From Sphingomonas sp. KR3-1 (GTDB lineage: Bacteria > Pseudomonadota > Alphaproteobacteria > Sphingomonadales > Sphingomonadaceae): 64,000 bases of DNA. The notes below the pieces were generated by a model. That model did not search any database and was not told the DNA's origin. It saw nothing but the letters and a program-made list of their open reading frames with translations. Below, piece by piece: positions 59,267 through 64,000 of the stretch (position 1 is the first letter of the stretch; the number at the start of each line of letters is the position of its first letter). The stretch is from contig NZ_JBDZDQ010000003.1 of NCBI RefSeq assembly GCF_040049295.1, positions 248,001-312,000 on the forward strand. The letters are read 5' to 3'. The translations under genes and the position numbers were made by a program.

Positions 59267-60054
59267 GCGCGCGCCTCTCCTCCGCCTTCCCCGCCAACCG
59301 CGCCGCGCTGGTCACCTTCATCACCGCGGGCGACGGCGACACCGCCGCCAACCTCGACGCGCTCGTCGCAGGCGGGGCGGACGTGATCGAGCTGGGCATG
59401 CCGTTCACCGATCCGATGGCCGATGGCCCGGCGATCCAGGCGGCGAACCTGCGCGCGCTCGCCAAGGGCACGCGCACGGCCGACGTCCTCACGATCGTCG
59501 AGAGCTTCCGCGCCCGGCATCCGGAGGTGCCGCTGGTGCTGATGGGCTATGCCAACACGATGACCCGGCCGACGCCCGCGGCCTTTGCCGCCAAGGCGGC
59601 TCAGGCCGGCGCGGACGGCGTGATCATCGTCGACATCCCGCCCGAGGAAGCGAGCGAAGTCGCGCCCTTCACCGCGAACGGCATCGACGTCATCCGCCTC
59701 GCCACCCCAACCACCGATGCCGCGCGCCTGCCGGCGGTGCTCGAGGGGGCATCGGGCTTCCTCTATTATGTCTCGGTCGCCGGGATCACCGGGCTGCAAC
59801 AGGCGGCGCAAGGCTCGATCGAGGATGCCGTGGCGCGGCTCAAGGCCGCCACCGACCTGCCCGTCGTGGTCGGCTTCGGCGTCCGCACGCCCGAACAGGC
59901 CGAGGCGATCGCGCGCGTGGCCGACGGCGTCGTCGTCGGCTCGGCAATCGTTGAACTCGTCGGAAAACACGGGAAGGGTGCGCCGGAGCAGGTCCGCGCC
60001 TATATCCATTCCCTCAAGACGGCCGTGGAGGCCGCAAGGAAAGAAGTCGCATGA
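59263..60054 (+). CDS. trpA: Tryptophan synthase alpha chain
   Basis: 263 aa from GTG 59263 ([20 protein letters not shown]), overlapping the preceding small gene. Aldol cleavage of indole-glycerol phosphate. The catalytic Glu in [20 protein letters not shown] and Asp in [10 protein letters not shown] (TrpA signature) are present; then [12 protein letters not shown] and [13 protein letters not shown]. Normally couples directly to trpB; the interposed genes may weaken this coupling. Confidence 0.97.
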   Translation: MSARLSSAFPANRAALVTFITAGDGDTAANLDALVAGGADVIELGMPFTDPMADGPAIQAANLRALAKGTRTADVLTIVESFRARHPEVPLVLMGYANTMTRPTPAAFAAKAAQAGADGVIIVDIPPEEASEVAPFTANGIDVIRLATPTTDAARLPAVLEGASGFLYYVSVAGITGLQQAAQGSIEDAVARLKAATDLPVVVGFGVRTPEQAEAIARVADGVVVGSAIVELVGKHGKGAPEQVRAYIHSLKTAVEAARKEVA

Positions 60055-60905
60055 GCTGGATCGATCGCGTCCGCAACGTCCTCTCCTTCACCCCGAAGAA
60101 GGAGACCCCCGACAATCTCTGGCACAAGTGCAAGGGATGCGGGCAGATGGTGTTCCTCGCCGAGCTCGAGGCGAACCAATATGTCTGCCCGCACTGCGAC
60201 TTCCATGAGCGGATCGGGCCGGCCAAGCGCTTCCAGTATCTGTTCGACGAGGGCAGCTTCACGCTGCTGCCGACGCCCAAGGTGGCCGAGGACCCGCTCA
60301 AGTTCCGCGACCAGAAGCCCTATCCGGTCCGGCTGAAGGCGGCGCGCACTGCGACCGGCGAGCCCGACGCGTTCCTCAACGCCTCCGGCACGATCCTCGG
60401 TCGCAAGGCAGTGATCGGCGTGCAGGACTTCGCCTTCATGGGCGGATCGATGGGCCAGGCCGTGGGCGAGGCGTTCATCCAGGGCGTCGAGGCGGCAATC
60501 GCGGCGCGGGCGCCGTACATCGCCTTCACCGCGTCGGGCGGCGCGCGCATGCAGGAGGGCATCCTCTCGCTGATGCAGATGCCGCGCACCACCGTGGCGA
60601 TCGAGATGCTCCACGATGCGGGGCTCCCCTATATCGTCGTGCTGACCGACCCGACCTCGGGCGGGGTGATGGCCGCATATGCGATGCTGGGCGACGTCCA
60701 GATCGCCGAGCCGCGCGCCACGCTCGCCTTCACCGGCCGCCGCGTGATCGAGAACACGATCCGCGAGAAGCTGCCCGACGATTTCCAGACCTCGGAATAT
60801 TATCTCCAGCACGGCCTGGTCGACATGGTGACGCACCGCAAGGAACTGCGCGAGACGCTGGGCCAGCTGATCGGGCTGCTTTGCGAGGGGAAGAAGGCGG
60901 CCTAA
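60051..60905 (+). CDS. accD: Acetyl-CoA carboxylase carboxyltransferase subunit beta
   Basis: 284 aa, N-terminal zinc ribbon ([20 protein letters not shown]...CPHC, about 24-46) and crotonase-fold carboxyltransferase ([58 protein letters not shown]). Pairs with AccA for malonyl-CoA formation. It overlaps trpA by 4 nt (ATGA), the classical alphaproteobacterial trpA-accD-folC order. Confidence 0.97.
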   Translation: MSWIDRVRNVLSFTPKKETPDNLWHKCKGCGQMVFLAELEANQYVCPHCDFHERIGPAKRFQYLFDEGSFTLLPTPKVAEDPLKFRDQKPYPVRLKAARTATGEPDAFLNASGTILGRKAVIGVQDFAFMGGSMGQAVGEAFIQGVEAAIAARAPYIAFTASGGARMQEGILSLMQMPRTTVAIEMLHDAGLPYIVVLTDPTSGGVMAAYAMLGDVQIAEPRATLAFTGRRVIENTIREKLPDDFQTSEYYLQHGLVDMVTHRKELRETLGQLIGLLCEGKKAA

Positions 60906-60916
60906 GGCTGGCGCTA

Positions 60917-61026
60917 AGCCCCTCCCCCTCGGGGGAGGGGTTTGGGGTGGGACATGTGTCTCACCAAGACTTTCGTTCGCGGATAGCCCCCACCCCAACC
61001 CATCCCCTAAAAGGGGAGGGGCTAGA
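60917..61026. repeat. Palindromic element between accD and folC
   Basis: AGCCCCTCCCCCTCGGGGGA...GGGGTTTGGGGTGGG arm and CCCACCCCAACCCATCCCCT...AAAAGGGGAGGGGCT arm around ACATGTGTCTCACC. Intergenic, fills most of the 129-bp gap. Confidence 0.75.
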
Positions 61027-61034
61027 GCAAGATC

Positions 61035-62342
61035 ATGGCCGACCACGCTTCCTCCTCCGATCCGCACGTCCAGCGCCAGCTCGACCGGCTGACTGCGCTG
61101 TCGCCGGGCGCCGACATCCTCGGGCTCGAGCGCATCACCCGGCTGCTCGAGCGCGTCGGCAGCCCGCAGCTGGCGCTGCCGCCCGTGCTTCACGTCGCCG
61201 GCACCAACGGCAAGGGCTCGACCTGCGCCTTCCTGCGCGCCGCGATCGAGGCCTCGGGGATGCGCGCGCATGTCTATTCGAGCCCGCATCTGGTGCGCTT
61301 CAACGAGCGCATCCGCCTCTCCGGCGAGCTGATCGCCGACGCGATCCTGGCGCCGCTGCTCGAGGAGGTGCTCGATGCCGGCGGCGATATCGGCGCGAGC
61401 TTCTTCGAAGTGACCACCGCCGCCGGCTTCCTCGCCTTTGCGCGGGTGCCGGCCGATGCGCTGATCCTCGAGGTCGGCCTGGGCGGGCGGCTCGATGCGA
61501 CCAATGTGGTCGACCGGCCGGCGGTGACCGGCATCGCCCAGCTCGGCATCGACCACCAGGCATTCCTTGGCGACACGCTCGAGCAGATCGCCGCCGAGAA
61601 GGCCGGCATCGCCAAGCCCGGCGTGCCGCTGGTGACGATGCGCTATGCCCCGCATATCGCCGAGATCGTCGCGCGCGCCGGCGCGCCGGTGTTCGCGCAG
61701 GGGAGCGCCTGGGATTTCGCCGTGCAGGGCGACCGGCTCCACTATCGCGATGCGCGCGGCGAAGTGGAGACGCCCCTCCCCGCGCTGGCCGGGCCGCACC
61801 AGCCGAGCAACCTTGCCCTCGCCCTCGCGATGCTGCGCCACCAGCAGGCGCTCGACGTGCCCGACGCGGCGCTTGCCGCCGCCGCTGGCAATGCCCGCTG
61901 GCCCGCGCGCATGCAGAAGCTCGGCGACGGGCCGCTGCTCCATCTCCTCCCGCCCGGCAGCGCGCTGTGGCTCGACGGCGGGCATAACGAGGCCGCCGCC
62001 GCCGCAGTGAGCGCCACGCTGGCGCAGGTCGCGCAGGGCCGCCCGGTGCAGCTCGTGCTCGGCATGCTCGCCAACAAGGACGCGCAGGGCCTGCTCGCGC
62101 CGTTCGCCAAGCTCGCGTCGGGGCTGCACGCGGTGCCGGTGCCGGGGCACGAGCATCATGCGCCGTCGCGGCTTGCCGAGGTGGCGCAGACGCTGGGCAT
62201 TCCGCATGCCTCGATCGCGCCGGACGTGCCGCGCGCGCTCACCGACATCGCCCGCCTGGGCGGCGCGCCGGTGGTGCTGGTGCTGGGGTCGCTGTACCTC
62301 GCGGGCACGGTGCTCGAGGCGAATGGGGAATTGCCGGAATAA
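61035..62342 (+). CDS. folC: Bifunctional folylpolyglutamate/dihydrofolate synthase
   Basis: 435 aa, ATP-dependent ligase adding glutamate to dihydropteroate and folates. P-loop VAGTNGKGSTCAFLRAAIEA, YSSPHLVRFNERIRLSG, FFEVTTAAGFLAFA, EVGLGGRLDATNVV, ITQ-equivalent TGIAQLGIDHQAFLGDT, GPHQPSNLALALAML, DGGHNEAAAAAVSATL. Complete. Downstream of accD in the trp operon. Confidence 0.96.
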   Translation: MADHASSSDPHVQRQLDRLTALSPGADILGLERITRLLERVGSPQLALPPVLHVAGTNGKGSTCAFLRAAIEASGMRAHVYSSPHLVRFNERIRLSGELIADAILAPLLEEVLDAGGDIGASFFEVTTAAGFLAFARVPADALILEVGLGGRLDATNVVDRPAVTGIAQLGIDHQAFLGDTLEQIAAEKAGIAKPGVPLVTMRYAPHIAEIVARAGAPVFAQGSAWDFAVQGDRLHYRDARGEVETPLPALAGPHQPSNLALALAMLRHQQALDVPDAALAAAAGNARWPARMQKLGDGPLLHLLPPGSALWLDGGHNEAAAAAVSATLAQVAQGRPVQLVLGMLANKDAQGLLAPFAKLASGLHAVPVPGHEHHAPSRLAEVAQTLGIPHASIAPDVPRALTDIARLGGAPVVLVLGSLYLAGTVLEANGELPE

Positions 62343-62349
62343 CCCCTGT

Positions 62350-62457
62350 CGTCATCCCCGCGAATGCGGGGACCCATCTCCTTGCATCGGCCACAATTGC
62401 CACGGCAGTATTTTGCCGAGCCCGTACGAGAGGGGCCCCCGCTTTCGCGGGGTGACG
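62350..62457. repeat. Palindromic REP-like element
   Basis: CGTCATCCCCGCGAATGCGG...GGACCC and GGGGCCCCCGCTTTCGCGGG...GTGACG arms (62350-62375 and 62432-62457) around an imperfect AT-richer centre. Same family core as 36638 and 54842. Downstream of folC. Confidence 0.75.
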
Positions 62458-62580
62458 CGAGCGCGCGCACCGAGGAACCGTGGCTCGGGTGCGACCAATC
62501 GCCCGCCCTGCATCGCTTTATTGCGATTGACTATTAATTGCACCTGCGCGAGATTTCCGGTTACAGTGATCGGAGTCCCC

Positions 62581-63006
62581 ATGACCGTCAGTGCCACGCT
62601 TACTGCCCTGCCCGAACTCCAGCCCGAGGATCCCGGCGCGCGGCTGCTGTTGTTCGGCGTCCGCCAGATGGGCGCGCAGGGCCTGCATGACGCCTGCACC
62701 GCCCACGCCTTCGTCACCGCGTTCGGCAAGGGCTTCCAGCGCCCGCTGGTGCTGCTGCGCGCGCTGATGCAGGAGATGTCGGCGCTGGCCGCCGGGCCGA
62801 TCCAGATCGCGCCCTGGTGCTGCGCGCGGATGACCGGGGCGGAGGCGGCGCTGCTCCAGATCCTGGCGCGGGTGCGCACCCAGCCCCAGTCCGCCGCGGT
62901 GCTGCTCGCCGACATGCTCGGGGTGCGCGACGCGACCGGGGTGCTGGTCACCGCGCATGCGCTCGCCAACAGCTTTGCCGATATGGGGCTGGCGCTCGAT
63001 CAGTGA
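62581..63006 (+). CDS. Small soluble protein, sphingomonad-type hypothetical
   Basis: 141 aa from ATG 62581 (MTVSATLTALPELQPEDPGA). Helical: LLFGVRQMGAQGLHDACTAH, GFQRPLVLLRALMQEMSALA, IQIAPWCCARMTGAEAALLQ, AHALANSFADMGLALD. Cys positions CC at about 80. I recall a sphingomonad-restricted family (DUF6628) of this kind but did not verify. An AT-rich promoter-like stretch (TTTATTGCGATTGACTATTA) lies about 55 nt upstream. The 3' end overlaps the next gene's by 7 nt. Confidence 0.78.
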   Translation: MTVSATLTALPELQPEDPGARLLLFGVRQMGAQGLHDACTAHAFVTAFGKGFQRPLVLLRALMQEMSALAAGPIQIAPWCCARMTGAEAALLQILARVRTQPQSAAVLLADMLGVRDATGVLVTAHALANSFADMGLALDQ

Positions 63007-63491
63007 AGCACGCCCGGCGGCAGCCGGACGTCGACCAGCGTCCAGCGCAGCCCGCGCAGGCGGAACACCAGCGCGGCGCCGTCGCTGCGGGTCAGCTCGA
63101 AATGGTCGAGCGCGACGCGGCGATAGCGCATCTCGCTGGCCTTGAGCTTGATCGGCGTCGGGCGCTCGCTCTCCGCCAGCGGCGCGGCGGCGAAGATGAA
63201 GCGGATGCCCTCGCGCGAGACCGCGGCATCGACCACGGTATCGGCGATCCCGGCGCGGACCAGCGCGCCGAGCACGCCGCCGCCTTCGCTGCTGCCGCGC
63301 ATCTGCCCCGAAAGCTGTTCCTTCACGCTGGCGCGCACCGCGTCGAAATCGACATGGGTGGCGAGCGCGTCGACATCGCGCGCCTCGGCGGCGTGCTTCA
63401 TCTGCCACAGCGTGTAGCGCGGCGATTGCCAGATCCAGCCGCCGACCACCAGCACGGCAACGACCAGCAACGCGATCAGCCAGCGCTTCAT
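63000..63491 (-). CDS. DUF2939-like membrane-anchored protein
   Basis: 163 aa with an N-terminal TM anchor (MKRWLIALLVVAVLVVGGWI) and a DUF2939 core: SPRYTLWQMKHAAEARDVDA, LATHVDFDAVRASVKEQLSG, a C-terminal beta-rich LVFRLRGLRWTLVDVRLPPG. Family function unknown. Its ATG overlaps the stop of the TPR gene (63488-63491). Confidence 0.85.
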   Translation of the reverse strand: MKRWLIALLVVAVLVVGGWIWQSPRYTLWQMKHAAEARDVDALATHVDFDAVRASVKEQLSGQMRGSSEGGGVLGALVRAGIADTVVDAAVSREGIRFIFAAAPLAESERPTPIKLKASEMRYRRVALDHFELTRSDGAALVFRLRGLRWTLVDVRLPPGVLH

Positions 63492-64000
63492 GCCTCGACG
63501 CCCTTGGCGCGCAACCCGGCCAGCGCCTCACTCGCCCAGCGATACATGTCCGCCTCCGCCGCGCGCTGCTGCCGGTCCATCCGCTTCATCCGCTTCTCGA
63601 CCTCCTCGAGCACGACCAGCGCCTTGCGGTCCCAGCCCTGCGCGAGCAGCAGCGCGGCATAGCGGCAGCGCGCCTCCTCGCCGGGCATGCGGGTGACGAC
63701 ATCGGCGTAGAGATCGAGCGCTTCCTCGGTGCGCCCGAGATGCTCGAGCAGCTTGGCGCGGAGCAATTGCTGGCGGTCGCGCTCGCTCTGGCCGACCGGC
63801 GCGGGGATCGCCTCGAGCAGCGCCAGCGCCTCGGCGCCCAGGCCGGTCTCGTAGAGCGCATTGGCGAGCTTGCCCTGGGTGCGGACATCGGGCTCGCCCG
63901 CGGTCATCCGGATCGACTCGCGGTAGAGCGGCACCGCCTCGCCATGCCGGCCGAGCGCAGTCAGCGCATCGGCGACGCGCAGGCGGTTGGCGGCGGTATC
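63488..64000 (-). CDS. TPR-repeat protein (5' end outside window)
   Basis: 170 codons of the C-terminal part are visible; the frame stays open to the right edge, so the start lies outside. Tetratricopeptide-like units RLRVADALTALGRHGEAVPL, KLANALYETGLGAEALALLE, AKLLEHLGRTEEALDLYADV, YAALLLAQGWDRKALVVLEE, then a helical tail (KRMKRMDRQQRAAEADMYRW). A scaffold or a membrane-protein partner, by family. Stop overlaps the DUF2939 start. Confidence 0.88.
   Translation of the reverse strand, partial: DTAANRLRVADALTALGRHGEAVPLYRESIRMTAGEPDVRTQGKLANALYETGLGAEALALLEAIPAPVGQSERDRQQLLRAKLLEHLGRTEEALDLYADVVTRMPGEEARCRYAALLLAQGWDRKALVVLEEVEKRMKRMDRQQRAAEADMYRWASEALAGLRAKGVEA

Noticed and set aside
62475..62580. 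An EcfG-type (GGAAC..CGTT) general-stress promoter upstream of the 141-aa gene
   Set aside because: GGAACC is present but no CGTT lies at 16-17 nt spacing.

Overview
The window looks like a chromosomal segment of a high-GC alphaproteobacterium of the order Sphingomonadales, probably Sphingomonas or a close relative. The evidence is the gene order dusB-ntrB-ntrC-ntrY-ntrX, hfq-hflX, trpF-trpB-trpA-accD-folC and purM-purN opposite an hdaA-ppk-ppx operon, a fused IspDF, a double-length tandem Hfq, and about ten GC-rich palindromic elements in intergenic gaps. No insertion sequence, prophage, integrase, CRISPR array or rRNA operon is visible. The one tRNA is tRNA-Ser(UGA).

Layout. 0-5.7 kb (mostly minus): a truncated chemoreceptor, a TonB-dependent receptor with a long structured-looking leader, an exported repeat protein and tRNA-Ser. 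5.8-16.5 kb (mostly plus): cell-wall genes (MltB-type transglycosylase, RlpA/SPOR protein, DD-carboxypeptidase), then holB, metG, tatD, a PhnP-type hydrolase and mazG. The AT-rich gap before mazG holds a 28-bp sequence that closely matches a XerC/XerD dif site. 16.5-26 kb (all minus): hflX, tandem hfq, and the NtrYX and NtrBC nitrogen/redox two-component systems with dusB.

26-36.7 kb: a TonB-C-like protein, ispDF, small housekeeping genes, lipA with a Coq10-like gene, carbonic anhydrase, PPK2, a D-2-hydroxyacid dehydrogenase, a methanethiol-methyltransferase-like membrane enzyme and serine deaminase. 36.7-53.6 kb: aspS, rnd, a serine hydrolase, ppx-ppk-hdaA, purM-purN, a nuclease/phosphatase plus patatin pair, and lapA-pyrF. 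53.6-64 kb: small exported proteins, a divergent SDR/HxlR pair, the trpF-trpB-(two small genes)-trpA-accD-folC operon, and two membrane or TPR proteins at the right edge.

Most genes are core metabolism, envelope and regulation, and are tightly packed with ATGA, GTGA or TTGA stop-start overlaps. The points most worth a second look are: the candidate dif site at 15091-15118, which coincides with a plus-to-minus switch in gene orientation; the tandem-fused Hfq; a mosaic trpB-trpA junction carrying duplicated copies of the end of trpB and the start of trpA around two unrelated small genes; the roughly 400-nt structured leader of the TonB receptor; and a two-copy 62-65 bp intergenic element with compensating hairpin changes. 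All calls come from reading the sequence and from family knowledge; no database search was run.
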